A stretch of 64,000 nt of DNA from a virus, in IMG/VR virus record IMGVR_UViG_3300025133_000030, positions 89,804-153,803 of that record; one strand, 5' to 3'. Made by a program: the position numbers and the translations under genes. Shown piece by piece: positions 8,447 through 18,799 of this stretch. A model generated the notes under the pieces. It ran no database searches. It saw only the letters and a list, made by a program, of their open reading frames with translations, and was not told where the DNA came from. The first letter of the stretch is position 1. Each line of letters starts with the position of its first letter.

Positions 8447-8504
8447 CTTTTGATAATTTTAAAAACTTGCACAATGTTTTATTAATCAACAGGAATATAA
8501 AATA

Positions 8505-9494
8505 ATGATTTTATTAAGTTTCGGAACCCGCCCAGAATTTATCAAGATAAAACCGGTAATAGAAAATTTAGAGATACCATACAAATTGTTGTTTACAGGT
8601 CAACATGAAGACTTGCTAAGTAATATAGAGGAAGAAGTGATCAAGCTTACCATCGACTCAGGCCAAAACCGGCTTGACTCTATAGTCTGTTCTATCTTAA
8701 ACAAGGACGATATATTTGAAGGAGTAGATGCAGTAATGGTTCAAGGGGATACAACTTCCGCCTTTTCTGTTGCTCTCGCTGCTTATCATAGGGGAATTAA
8801 AATAATTCACCTTGAAGCTGGGTTGAGATCGTTCAATAACAAGCACCCATTCCCGGAGGAGTTCAATCGAAGATCAATATCGTGCATGACCGATATACAC
8901 CTGTGTCCGACTAAGCATTCTGCGAAAAACTTAAGAGCAGAAAGTATAGATGGAATCATATATAACGTCGGTAACACTGCCTTAGATAATATAAAAGATC
9001 TAAACAAAGTATACGGCCAGAAGATTCTAGTAACATTACATCGACGAGAGAACTTTCCGATAATAGAAGAGTGGTTTACTGAGATTAACCGATTAGCCGA
9101 AGAGCATCCTGAACTGGAATTCATCTTACCGATCCACCCAAACCCCTCTGTCAAGAGGCACGTTGGCCTATTGAAGAGCGTCAAGGTCGTAGAGCCAATG
9201 GCCCACAGGGAGTTTCTGGAGCTTTTGGCCTCGTGTAAATTCGTGATAACTGATAGTGGTGGCCTGCAGGAAGAAAGCTCGTTTCTCAGGAAAAAGTGCA
9301 TAGTGTGTAGAGAGACCACAGAACGTCCAGAGGGCGTACATAAGTTTGCTTGGTTAGCCAATCCTAAAAATCTTGAGAAGGTTTTCAACAGAGTCAATAG
9401 GGACTTTGTTCCTCATTCTGTCTGTCCGTATGGAAACGGAAGGTCTGGACCGAAGATAAACAAAGTTTTGAAAAAGGAATTAGGTTATGAGTAA
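8505..9494 (+). CDS. wecB: UDP-GlcNAc 2-epimerase (WecB/MnaA type)
   Basis: 329 residues with the full family pattern: FGTRPEFIK at the N-terminus, QGDTTSA, LEAGLRS, PEEFNR, GNTALDN, LHRREN, HPNP and DSGGLQEE. WecB interconverts UDP-GlcNAc and UDP-ManNAc in the cytoplasm, feeding ManNAc into surface glycans. It is about 40 residues shorter than typical bacterial enzymes (about 370), mostly through a compact C-terminus, but all conserved blocks are present. AGGAA precedes the ATG. The 58-base gap upstream is one of the few non-coding gaps in the island. It overlaps the next gene by 8 bases. A hydrolysing (NeuC-like) variant cannot be excluded. Confidence 0.9.
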   Translation: MILLSFGTRPEFIKIKPVIENLEIPYKLLFTGQHEDLLSNIEEEVIKLTIDSGQNRLDSIVCSILNKDDIFEGVDAVMVQGDTTSAFSVALAAYHRGIKIIHLEAGLRSFNNKHPFPEEFNRRSISCMTDIHLCPTKHSAKNLRAESIDGIIYNVGNTALDNIKDLNKVYGQKILVTLHRRENFPIIEEWFTEINRLAEEHPELEFILPIHPNPSVKRHVGLLKSVKVVEPMAHREFLELLASCKFVITDSGGLQEESSFLRKKCIVCRETTERPEGVHKFAWLANPKNLEKVFNRVNRDFVPHSVCPYGNGRSGPKINKVLKKELGYE

Positions 9495-10275
9495 GGATTT
9501 TACAGAAGAGTTCGACAAATTGTTGGATAAATTGAAGACTGGTGAAAATTTTGCATTTGTTAGATTCTCTGATGGGGAAATGTTTATAATGCAGAATAAG
9601 CAGGTCACTTTAGCGGAAAACCACTTTGTAACTGGCGACAGAAAAGGCGCAGGCAGATACCCTGCAGAGGAACAAAAGGAGTTTCTACCAGAAAAGCATC
9701 AATTTTATAGAGAAAAATTAATAGATGCTTTAAAATTCTCAAAAGAGAATTATTTGAAGGGAATCTGCTGTAGGCAGGACGTAGGCGAAGAGGCATTTCA
9801 ATGGCAAAAGGATCTCGCCGGCGGAAACGAGGAAAATTTAACTTTTGCAAACCTACTCATAAACAACAACTATAAAAGATTTGTTGAAGAGTTGGTTCCA
9901 CTTTTGAGAGACAGGAAAGTTTTATATGTCGCTAACGAGGCAGCTGACACTGATCGGTTACCATTTGAGGTGAAAGAGGTTTTCTCTATTGGTTCTAATT
10001 GTATGATAGATGACTATCATGTAGTAGAAGAGGTAAAGGAATATATCGAAAAGAACAATATCAAAGACCACGTTATATTGTGTTCCGCGGCCAGTCTCAG
10101 TAACTACATCATTCATGAGTGCTTCAAGGAGAACTCGGAAAACACCTTTCTAGATATAGGCAGTTGTTTAAATCCCTATCTTGGATTAGAGGGGTGGAAA
10201 TATACGAGAGGATACTTGACACACTACTGGTTAAATAGCGGAAGTCCATATGGAACACAAATCGATACATGGTAG
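9487..10275 (+). CDS. GT-D-fold glycosyltransferase (DUF1792-like)
   Basis: 262 residues. The N-terminal FAFVRFSDGE segment (23-31, with D29-G30-E31) matches the DGE motif of the GT-D fold family, where this acidic triad binds the metal and nucleotide sugar. Other segments look like a Rossmann-type sheet (KVLYVANEA, HVILCSAASLSNYII, TFLDIGSCLNPY). GT-D enzymes typically extend glycans on adhesins or capsules using UDP-sugars. The gene starts inside the end of wecB and its last 26 bases overlap the acetyltransferase gene. The family call rests on one motif plus length and context, so confidence is moderate. Confidence 0.65.
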   Translation: MSKDFTEEFDKLLDKLKTGENFAFVRFSDGEMFIMQNKQVTLAENHFVTGDRKGAGRYPAEEQKEFLPEKHQFYREKLIDALKFSKENYLKGICCRQDVGEEAFQWQKDLAGGNEENLTFANLLINNNYKRFVEELVPLLRDRKVLYVANEAADTDRLPFEVKEVFSIGSNCMIDDYHVVEEVKEYIEKNNIKDHVILCSAASLSNYIIHECFKENSENTFLDIGSCLNPYLGLEGWKYTRGYLTHYWLNSGSPYGTQIDTW

Positions 10276-10672
10276 TCGTCTAACTCTCGTACCAAACGAG
10301 GAAAAGTATTACTCATTCATACTAAATCTCAGGAACAACCCTGAAGTAAAACAGGGCTTTATAAATCAAGATCACATAGATATAGAATCTCATTTTACAT
10401 TTATGAAAAACTATGGTAGTATGTATTACATATGCTTGCTCGACGGAACACCTGCTGGGTTTGTCGGTCAAATAGATAAAGATATAAGAATCGCAACACA
10501 CCCGGATTTTCAAGGCCGAGGTGTAGCGAGATTTATGATTGTAGAACTTATGAAGCTCCATCCTGACTCTATTGCTAAAGTAAAAGTGAAAAACCAAGCT
10601 AGCTTAAGGTTGTTTGAATCTTGTGGGTTTAAAAAGAGATATTTTATATTAGAGAAAGACAATGCTTCATAA
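10250..10672 (+). CDS. GNAT-family N-acetyltransferase
   Basis: 140 residues, a minimal GNAT fold. Motif A, which binds the acetyl-CoA pyrophosphate, is visible as HPDFQ88-GRGVA93; the C-terminal KVKNQASLRLFESCGFKK is the usual motif B helix and strand (N-x-x-S-x-x-x-x-x-x-x-G-F). Given the neighbours (GT-D transferase and a DegT aminotransferase), it probably acetylates an amino sugar nucleotide, as in biosynthesis of 3- or 4-acetamido-deoxyhexoses. GGAAG lies before the ATG, which is 26 bases inside the previous gene; the stop lies inside the next one. The substrate is inferred from context. Confidence 0.85.
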   Translation: MEHKSIHGSRLTLVPNEEKYYSFILNLRNNPEVKQGFINQDHIDIESHFTFMKNYGSMYYICLLDGTPAGFVGQIDKDIRIATHPDFQGRGVARFMIVELMKLHPDSIAKVKVKNQASLRLFESCGFKKRYFILEKDNAS

Positions 10673-11282
10673 TCCGTACAAAATAGTCAAAATGTTTGAA
10701 GAGGAAGTAGCTCACTATACTGGTGCACCATATGCTGTCTCTGTTAATAGTTGCACCAACGCGCTGTTTTTGGCCTGTATGTACGAAGAAGTACAAGGAA
10801 AAGAAGTAACAATACCTCAAAGAACATACATCTCAGTTCCACAATCGATAATATTAGCTGGTGGTAATCTCTCTTTTGAAGATTCCGAATGGAGGGGCAT
10901 ATATCAACTGAAGCCGTTTCCCATTTTCGACGCGGCCAAAAGATTCACTTCTAACATGTATATTCCCGGCACTCACATGTGCTTATCCTTTCATATAAAA
11001 AAGCATTTAAAGATAGGCAAAGGTGGAATGATCTTGACAGATAATCCCGAGGCGGTAAAGTGGCTTAAGAAAGCACGATATGAGGGCCGTACAGAGGGTG
11101 TAAGGTACCAAGAGGATAATATTGATATGATGGGGTGGAATATGTATATGACTCCGATACAGGCCGCCCATGGGCTGTCCCTCATGCAAAACTATCCGCA
11201 AGATGTACCTGACATACTAGAAGAGCCGCCATATCCAGATCTAAAAAAATTCCAGCTATTTAAGGACGTACCAGTAAGATGA
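10662..11282 (+). CDS. Short DegT/DnrJ/StrS-type sugar aminotransferase
   Basis: 206 residues with the core features of PLP-dependent sugar aminotransferases: VSVNSCTNALFLA (phosphate-binding loop), PIFDAAKRF with D90 (pairs with the pyridine nitrogen) and SFHIKK with K114 as the Schiff-base lysine, followed by GKGGM. Typical family members are about 370 residues; this one ends soon after the segment MTPIQAAHGLSLMQ and lacks most of the C-terminal domain. The next gene overlaps its stop (ATGA), so the end is real rather than a sequencing artefact in the window. It may be a compact active form or a decayed enzyme. Paired with the preceding GNAT gene, it suggests synthesis of an acetamido-deoxy sugar. 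Confidence 0.72.
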   Translation: MLHNPYKIVKMFEEEVAHYTGAPYAVSVNSCTNALFLACMYEEVQGKEVTIPQRTYISVPQSIILAGGNLSFEDSEWRGIYQLKPFPIFDAAKRFTSNMYIPGTHMCLSFHIKKHLKIGKGGMILTDNPEAVKWLKKARYEGRTEGVRYQEDNIDMMGWNMYMTPIQAAHGLSLMQNYPQDVPDILEEPPYPDLKKFQLFKDVPVR

Positions 11283-11977
11283 GTAAATTAATATTTGATA
11301 TAGGATGTAATCTAGGAGAATTCTTCGAAGCGTGTGTTCGAAAGTTTGGCCGAGACAATAGGTTTGTGGTTGTTGATGCAAACAAACAAATACTAGACTA
11401 TTGGTCTGCCCCGGGCATCGATGTGGTCAAAGTTAACGCAGTCGTCGCCAATGAGAGCGAAAGATCTGTACCATTTTTTATATCAATGGAGGATGGCATA
11501 TCCACAGCATCAGAAGATTTCATGCGCAATTCAAGATTTGCAAAAGGAAGTAAAAATCTTCCATTTGTTTCCAGATGGTGTGACCCTGTTTACGTGCCAA
11601 CAATCACCATAGATAAACTAATAGAACTGCACGGCACCCCAGATATAATTAAGCTTGATATAGAAGGTTATGAACTTCAAGCCCTTCTTGGCCTCACTAA
11701 AAAAGTAAATATGATATGTTTTGAGTGGAGTGAGGAGTTCCTCCCTGATTTAAAAAAGTGTATAAAGCACTTATCATCACTTGGGTACGAGAAGTTTGGA
11801 ACAATAGGGTACTTCGACGAATTGCCAAATGATCTACCTTTGACGCACCATGACGCAGGAGATCCGTACTTGGTGGAGCCAGACAACTACGTATCAGCTG
11901 CAACATTGGTTGAATCTCTTGAATCCGTATGTAATATAGATAGGAGAGTAAATTACGGAATGTGTTTTTGTAAATGA
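11279..11977 (+). CDS. FkbM-family methyltransferase
   Basis: 232 residues. The SAM-binding motif FDIGCNLGEF (6-15) opens the Rossmann fold, an acidic residue after strand 2 (VVVDANK) would bind the ribose, and the family hallmark PDIIKLDIEGYELQAL occurs mid-protein, preceded by TITIDKLI. FkbM enzymes O-methylate sugars and other hydroxyl groups, and are frequent in capsule and O-antigen clusters. The start overlaps the upstream stop (ATGA) with AAGGAC upstream; the end overlaps the fucosyltransferase start in the same way. The acceptor is unknown, probably a sugar of the glycan made by this island. Confidence 0.87.
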   Translation: MSKLIFDIGCNLGEFFEACVRKFGRDNRFVVVDANKQILDYWSAPGIDVVKVNAVVANESERSVPFFISMEDGISTASEDFMRNSRFAKGSKNLPFVSRWCDPVYVPTITIDKLIELHGTPDIIKLDIEGYELQALLGLTKKVNMICFEWSEEFLPDLKKCIKHLSSLGYEKFGTIGYFDELPNDLPLTHHDAGDPYLVEPDNYVSAATLVESLESVCNIDRRVNYGMCFCK

Positions 11978-12861
11978 TTACTTTTTCTGAATTGGGAAGA
12001 TATGGGAGGCTGGGAAATCAGTTATTCCAATATGCTGCAGTAAGGTCCTTGTCTTTGCAGAATGGTTATGAGTTGAAGATACCAGACCCATCAATGATGC
12101 ACTGGCATGGCCAACCGTGTCTATTGGGAGAATTTTCCATACCATGCGGATTCTTAGAAAAGACAGACGTTTCAAAAATAAAATATTTTTACGATGAGTC
12201 AGATCATATGAAGTATGATTTTAACTTCTATAAAATCCCAGACGCTACCAACGTCCGAGGCTTCTTTCAAAGTATGAAATATTTTGTAAAAAACGAAGAT
12301 CAAATAAAAAAAGAATTAACCCCGAAAAAGAATCATCTTGATGCAGCAAAACAAAAATTAAAATCATACAAGGACAAATACCCAGATCACAAAATAGTAA
12401 GTGTTCATCTCCGCCGCGGCGATAACACCAACCACACAAACCCCAGCAAAGAACTGAACAACATGTATGGAACAAGCCAGATGGATGAAGACTCCTTTTA
12501 CGGCGCCTATTTGAAAAAAGCATTTTCTGTATTTGCAAATCAGAATGTTAAGTATCTGATATTCTCAGGAGGTTCACGAGCTGAAGGCAATGATAACTCC
12601 AGCGACCTAGAATGGTGCAAACAAAATATCACAGGTGAAAATATCTTGATAGCAGATCCTGCATCGACTATAGAAGATTTTAGTCTAATTACTTCATGTG
12701 ATCACAACATTATATCACCAATTAGTAGTTTTGGTTGGTGGGCCGCATATGTAAACAACAACGAAAACAAGATAGTGGTAGCGCCTGAGCGCTACCACCC
12801 AGACATTCCAAATTACACACACAGAGAGGGTTTCTACCCGGAAACTTGGAGATTATTGTAA
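11974..12861 (+). CDS. GT11 alpha-1,2-fucosyltransferase-like
   Basis: 295 residues, the usual length for bacterial GT11. Conserved blocks are GRLGNQLFQYA near the N-terminus, VSVHLRRGDN in the centre (the HxRRxD motif that binds GDP-fucose) and SSFGWWAAY near the C-terminus. It would transfer L-fucose from GDP-fucose to galactose or a similar residue. It fits with the GDP-fucose-synthase-like gene at 14,554. The coding sequence contains a perfect 10-base inverted repeat near its 3' end (12,775-12,798). Start overlaps the previous stop as ATGA. Alpha-1,2 linkage is a family property and is not proven here. Confidence 0.88.
   Translation: MITFSELGRYGRLGNQLFQYAAVRSLSLQNGYELKIPDPSMMHWHGQPCLLGEFSIPCGFLEKTDVSKIKYFYDESDHMKYDFNFYKIPDATNVRGFFQSMKYFVKNEDQIKKELTPKKNHLDAAKQKLKSYKDKYPDHKIVSVHLRRGDNTNHTNPSKELNNMYGTSQMDEDSFYGAYLKKAFSVFANQNVKYLIFSGGSRAEGNDNSSDLEWCKQNITGENILIADPASTIEDFSLITSCDHNIISPISSFGWWAAYVNNNENKIVVAPERYHPDIPNYTHREGFYPETWRLL
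12775..12798 (+). repeat. Perfect 10-bp inverted repeat with 4-base loop
   Basis: GTGGTAGCGC (12,775-12,784) and GCGCTACCAC (12,789-12,798) are exact reverse complements separated by CTGA. The element lies within the fucosyltransferase coding sequence, about 60 bases before its stop. It is much more GC-rich than its surroundings and would form a stable RNA hairpin. No T-run follows, so it is not a standard intrinsic terminator. Confidence 0.8.
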
Positions 12862-12862
12862 A

Positions 12863-14500
12863 ATGAGAGCAGCAGAAGTTAAAAAACCAGTAAGAATAGT
12901 CGGTTTTCATTCCGGCCATGATTGTGCATACTGTATATTGGAGGATGGAATTCCTATCATCCATGAAGAATATGAGAGAATCTCAAGAATAAAAGAAGGT
13001 AACGGCGACGCTTTAAAGCTATATTGGGAGAGACAAGAAGATCCTAAAGATATTCATTTTGCGCATGTAATGCACCAACCCGGTGGAGCAAAATCGATAT
13101 ATCCAGAATCATGGAACGCAATGAAGAAAATAGTTGAAACCAGCGGTGGTCTCTATTCTGAGCCGGGGCACCATCAAGCCCACGCTGCCAATGCGTTCTT
13201 TACTAGTGATTTTGACAAGTCTCTAATAATAACTTTTGATGCTGGAGGTTGGGATTATACCCACTACGTTTCTTCAAAACTCTACGGGGCAATTATGGAT
13301 GAGAAAAAGCCAGTAATCGTAACGACCTCAGCTTGGAGAGGGAAAGACAACATAATCTCACCAGTAATTTTGGAGCCGTGGACGGGTGTGAATATAGGGC
13401 ACCTGTGGCACGATATTTTAAATCCCGTGTTTGGATTGTCTAGCGGCTCCCCAAAGGGAAATCAGGCGGGCACGCTCATGGCCATGGCATCGGTTGGAGA
13501 CAAGTCCAAGTATCGCGATTTATTTAGGGACAATTTTCACCCAAATTATATATCGAATCATTTTGATTTCCTAAAGAAAGAACATGAGAATACAGAACAA
13601 GCCAAGTATGATATCGCAGCAGCGCTTCAAGATGTAACAGAAGAGGTAATAAAAACTTTTATATCTGATCATATCTCGCCTGAAGACAAAAATATTTGTT
13701 TGGCAGGTGGGGTTTCTCTGAATTCTGTAGCTATAGGTAAAATATATGAGTGGTTTCCCCAAATTGAAAACATTTTCGTCCCACCAGCGCCATATGACGC
13801 AGGTCTGGCCATCGGAGCAGCACAGTTTATGTACCATCAATTGATGGGATATCCTAGAATAAAGAATGGAGCTAACGCTTCTCCATATTTAGGGAAGACA
13901 TATAGCGAAAAAGATATATTGGAAGCGATAAATGACACGCAAGTAGAAATACAGAGCGTGGACTCCTCCGTAGACGACCTAGTAGAAAAACTTGCAGACG
14001 GGAAAATAGTATCAGTATTTGCCAGTGGATCTGAATCAGGACGCCGAGCATTGGGTAATAGAAGTATTCTAGCAGATCCAAGAAGACCAGACATGAAAGA
14101 TAAGATCAATGAAAAGGTTAAACACCGACAATGGTTCAGGCCATTTGCACCTAGCATTTTAGCTGAAGAGGTTAAGAATTGGTTTGTAAGAGACGTAGAT
14201 AGCCCTTACATGTCTGTCGTTATACCTTTCAAAGAAGACGTTGTAGACAAGGTACCTGCAGTTGTTCATTTGGATGGGACTGGACGCCTACAAACAGTCA
14301 CAGATAAAACTAATCCTTGGTATTATTCTTTCCTGAAAAAGTGGCACGGTCATTCTGGTGTGCCTATAATACTTAATACCAGTTTTAATGATAGGGAGCC
14401 AATTGTCGAAACTCCTCGTAACGCAATTGATTGTTTTCTCAAAACCAACATAGATTATCTATATTTTGTTGATTCTAAATTGATGATATCTAAAAAATAA
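12863..14500 (+). CDS. NodU/TobZ-type carbamoyltransferase
   Basis: 545 residues, the usual length for this family. The N-terminal Kae1-like part begins VGFHSGHDCAYCILEDG and carries the metal-binding GHHQAHAA segment; GSPKGNQAGTLMAMA and LAGGVSLNS follow. The C-terminal part has GRRALGNRSILADPR and the HLDGTGR...LNTSFNDREP segment. Such enzymes use carbamoyl phosphate and ATP to place a carbamoyl group on a sugar hydroxyl (NodU on Nod factors, TobZ on tobramycin). Here the target is probably a sugar of the island's glycan. It starts one base after the fucosyltransferase stop region and ends just before a promoter, so it may close the first transcription unit. Confidence 0.9.
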   Translation: MRAAEVKKPVRIVGFHSGHDCAYCILEDGIPIIHEEYERISRIKEGNGDALKLYWERQEDPKDIHFAHVMHQPGGAKSIYPESWNAMKKIVETSGGLYSEPGHHQAHAANAFFTSDFDKSLIITFDAGGWDYTHYVSSKLYGAIMDEKKPVIVTTSAWRGKDNIISPVILEPWTGVNIGHLWHDILNPVFGLSSGSPKGNQAGTLMAMASVGDKSKYRDLFRDNFHPNYISNHFDFLKKEHENTEQAKYDIAAALQDVTEEVIKTFISDHISPEDKNICLAGGVSLNSVAIGKIYEWFPQIENIFVPPAPYDAGLAIGAAQFMYHQLMGYPRIKNGANASPYLGKTYSEKDILEAINDTQVEIQSVDSSVDDLVEKLADGKIVSVFASGSESGRRALGNRSILADPRRPDMKDKINEKVKHRQWFRPFAPSILAEEVKNWFVRDVDSPYMSVVIPFKEDVVDKVPAVVHLDGTGRLQTVTDKTNPWYYSFLKKWHGHSGVPIILNTSFNDREPIVETPRNAIDCFLKTNIDYLYFVDSKLMISKK

Positions 14501-14501
14501 T

Positions 14502-14530
14502 TTGTATATCCGCGCAACTTGTGCTATAAT
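14502..14530 (+). promoter_or_regulatory. Sigma70-type extended -10 promoter
   Basis: TTGTAT (14,502-14,507) and TATAAT (14,525-14,530) are separated by exactly 17 bases, and TGC immediately before TATAAT gives an extended -10 element. The predicted start is about 14,537, 17 bases before the ATG at 14,554. It lies in the 53-base gap between the carbamoyltransferase and the GDP-fucose-synthase-like gene and would drive the nucleotide-sugar genes with the host sigma factor, early in infection. It is the best promoter match I found. Confidence 0.75.
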
Positions 14531-14553
14531 GATTTCAACAATGAGGTCTTAAC

Positions 14554-15509
14554 ATGAGTATATTTTGGAAAAATAAAAAAGTATTGGTAACTGGTGCCCA
14601 TGGCTTTGTGGGTAAGAATTTAGTCGAACTTTTACTAGAGAAGAAAAAAGCAGTCGATTTCGAGTTGCTTATGCCGACGCACGAAGAGTTAGATCTTACA
14701 AGAGAGATCGAGGTTAATTCTTATTTTGAATTAAATAAGCCAAACATTGTGTTGCACTTAGCAGGCAAGGTCGGAGGAATTGGAATAAACAAAGCCAAAC
14801 CTGCCGAGTTCTTTTATGATAACATCATGATGGGCACCTTGGTCATGGACCAGTCCTGTAAGCATGGTGTTGAGAAGGTGGTGGCTCTCGCCGCCGGATG
14901 TGGTTACCCAAAGATGCTAGAAGTGCCCTACACAGAAGAGGACTTTTGGCGCGATCTTCCTGATGAAAATTCAATTGGATACTCTATGGCCAAGAAGAAT
15001 TTAATCATACAGTCTTGGACGTATAGAGAGCAATACGGGTTCAATTCAGTTGTATTACTTCCCGCTAATTTATATGGCCCACATGATAATTTTAATTTGG
15101 AGACTTCTCATGTCGTCCCAGCATTAATTAGAAAGTTTGTTGAAGCAGAAGAATCCGGAAATGATGTTGTTAGTGTTTGGGGCACCGGAGAGGCTTCGAG
15201 GGAATTCTTGTATTCTAAAGATACTGCGCAAGCAATATTGGATATCGCTGAGCGGGTTCATGAATCTGGGCCATTTAATTTGGGCACCGGTACAGAGACG
15301 AGTATAAGAGATTTAGTACTCTCAATAAAGAAGGTTACTGGATATACGGGAAATATTGCTTGGGATTCGTCTAGGCCAGACGGCCAGCCCCGGAGATTTT
15401 ACGACATGTCTAAATTTAAAAAAGCCTTGGGGTACGTGCCAGACACTTCCGTAGAGGATGGCCTAACTAAGACCGTAAAGTGGTTTAAGGAAAATAGAGA
15501 TAAAATAAA

Positions 15510-15513
<4 letters not shown>
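14554..15513 (+). CDS. fcl: GDP-L-fucose synthase-like SDR
   Basis: 319 residues, extended short-chain dehydrogenase. NAD(P) loop TGAHGFVG (13-20), family blocks GKVGGIG, NLYGPHDNF and SHVVPALI, and the catalytic pair in GYSMAKK (Y-x3-K). These are typical of GDP-L-fucose synthase, which epimerises and reduces GDP-4-keto-6-deoxymannose. The canonical GSSCIYP segment, which holds the catalytic serine of E. coli Fcl, reads AAGCGYP here; the cysteine is kept but the serine position is changed, so this may belong to a variant subfamily with a different product. First gene after the 14.5-kb promoter. No GDP-mannose 4,6-dehydratase was found in the window to supply its substrate. Confidence 0.82.
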
Positions 15514-17752
<2,239 letters not shown>

Positions 17753-17775
<23 letters not shown>

Positions 17776-18112
17776 GCACGTAGATAAAGGGTGGGGCTAT
17801 GAAAAATGGATAGTAAACAAGCCAGAGTATTGCGGAAAGTTGTTGTTTTTTAGCGCTGGAAAAAAGTGTTCTTGGCATTTTCACAAACTTAAAGATGAAG
17901 TTTTTTATATACAATCTGGAAAGATTTTGGTAAAATATAGTGATCACGACGATATAAGCGAAGCCAAAGAGATAATACTAAATCCGGGAGACAATTTTCA
18001 TGTGTATGTTGGATTGAGACACCAAATGGTTGCGTTAGAAGATACAGAGTTGTTCGAGTTTTCAACACAACATTTTGACGCAGATAGTCACAGAATTCAA
18101 AAGGGGGACTAA
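17753..18112 (+). CDS. Cupin-domain sugar isomerase/epimerase-like protein
   Basis: 119 residues using ATG 17,753, which has AAGGGG seven bases upstream; a TTG 21 bases earlier is less likely. Cupin motif 1 gives metal ligands W-H42-F-H44 and E49, and motif 2 gives H90 in NPGD...HVYVGLRH. The N-terminal KGWGYEKWI segment and size resemble the mannose-6-phosphate isomerase type II-like cupins associated with nucleotide-sugar genes. It may isomerise a sugar phosphate or bind a nucleotide sugar. The gene overlaps the HAD end by 23 bases and is followed directly by a GTG-started unknown gene. Confidence 0.75.
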
Positions 18113-18514
18113 GTGAGAAAATACCTACCAACTCTATCAGAATTGATAGATAGATTATCAATAGCACAACTCAAGGAGGTGTTCATAATAGATCACAAGG
18201 ATGAATACTCCCAAGAGATATCAGACATTTGCCACGACATCGACCTGATATTATCAGACTCAGAGGAAGTCACAGCAGATACTATCCGTGCAATAGTGGT
18301 TTTGTCTCAAATGAACCTGCACATCTGGCATAATGAATCAAATTACAGAAAAGGCATCAAAGATGGCAACAACCTTGAACTAACTCACGGGTTAAATGGA
18401 ATTAGAAATACAGCTAAAAATAAAATTCAAGAAGTTGTCGGAGGGCGAAAAGATTACAAGATTGATTGTCTTGCAGCAGAATTCAAAGATTGGGAAATAA
18501 GTTGGAAAAAATAA
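18113..18514 (+). CDS. Conserved-looking small helical protein, unknown
   Basis: 133 residues, predicted mostly helical and soluble. The opening PTLSELIDRLSIAQLKEVF and the later MNLHIWHNESNYRKG are the most distinctive parts; the latter is reminiscent of DUF4254-type proteins found near heptose genes, but I cannot confirm this. GTG start directly after the cupin stop. Its position between cupin and heptose genes suggests it serves the same pathway. Its end overlaps the Mpo1-like gene. No catalytic motif seen. Confidence 0.6.
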   Translation: MRKYLPTLSELIDRLSIAQLKEVFIIDHKDEYSQEISDICHDIDLILSDSEEVTADTIRAIVVLSQMNLHIWHNESNYRKGIKDGNNLELTHGLNGIRNTAKNKIQEVVGGRKDYKIDCLAAEFKDWEISWKK

Positions 18515-18798
18515 CACTTAAGGAATATTATAAATATTATTTAACCCTTCACGATAATCATATGTGTCGAAGAATGCATTTTATAGGCCAACTTGCAACA
18601 ATAATTTATATAATAGTGGCGATCCCGCAGAGTTTATTTCTGTTGCTTTTAGCTCCTTTTGTAGTTTATCCATTTGCATGGTATGGCCACTTTCGTTATA
18701 TGGGCAATACTCCAGCAGCCTTCACCGACCCAATTAAGGCAAAAATCTGCGATTGGATTATGTTCAGAGACATTATAACAGGAAAGTTGTCAGTATAA
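18502..18798 (+). CDS. Mpo1-like / DUF962 membrane protein
   Basis: About 99 residues from TTG 18,502 (weak GGGAAA upstream); an earlier TTG at 18,466 would add 12 residues. The pattern is that of the Mpo1/DUF962 family: LHDNHMCRRMHFIG (conserved His residues), two hydrophobic membrane segments (IIYIIVAIPQSLFLLLLAPF), then YGHFRYMGNTPAAF with further His. Yeast Mpo1 is an Fe-dependent dioxygenase in alpha-oxidation of 2-hydroxy fatty acids; the bacterial short forms are uncharacterised. In this place it might modify a lipid carrier or lipid A-like acyl chain, which is inference. It is an unexpected gene for a phage. Confidence 0.75.
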   Translation: MEKITLKEYYKYYLTLHDNHMCRRMHFIGQLATIIYIIVAIPQSLFLLLLAPFVVYPFAWYGHFRYMGNTPAAFTDPIKAKICDWIMFRDIITGKLSV

Positions 18799-18799
18799 G

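Noticed and set aside
8807-9397. A 196-residue minus-strand open frame
   Set aside because: It lies wholly within wecB, whose conserved blocks are complete; no ribosome site or known family.
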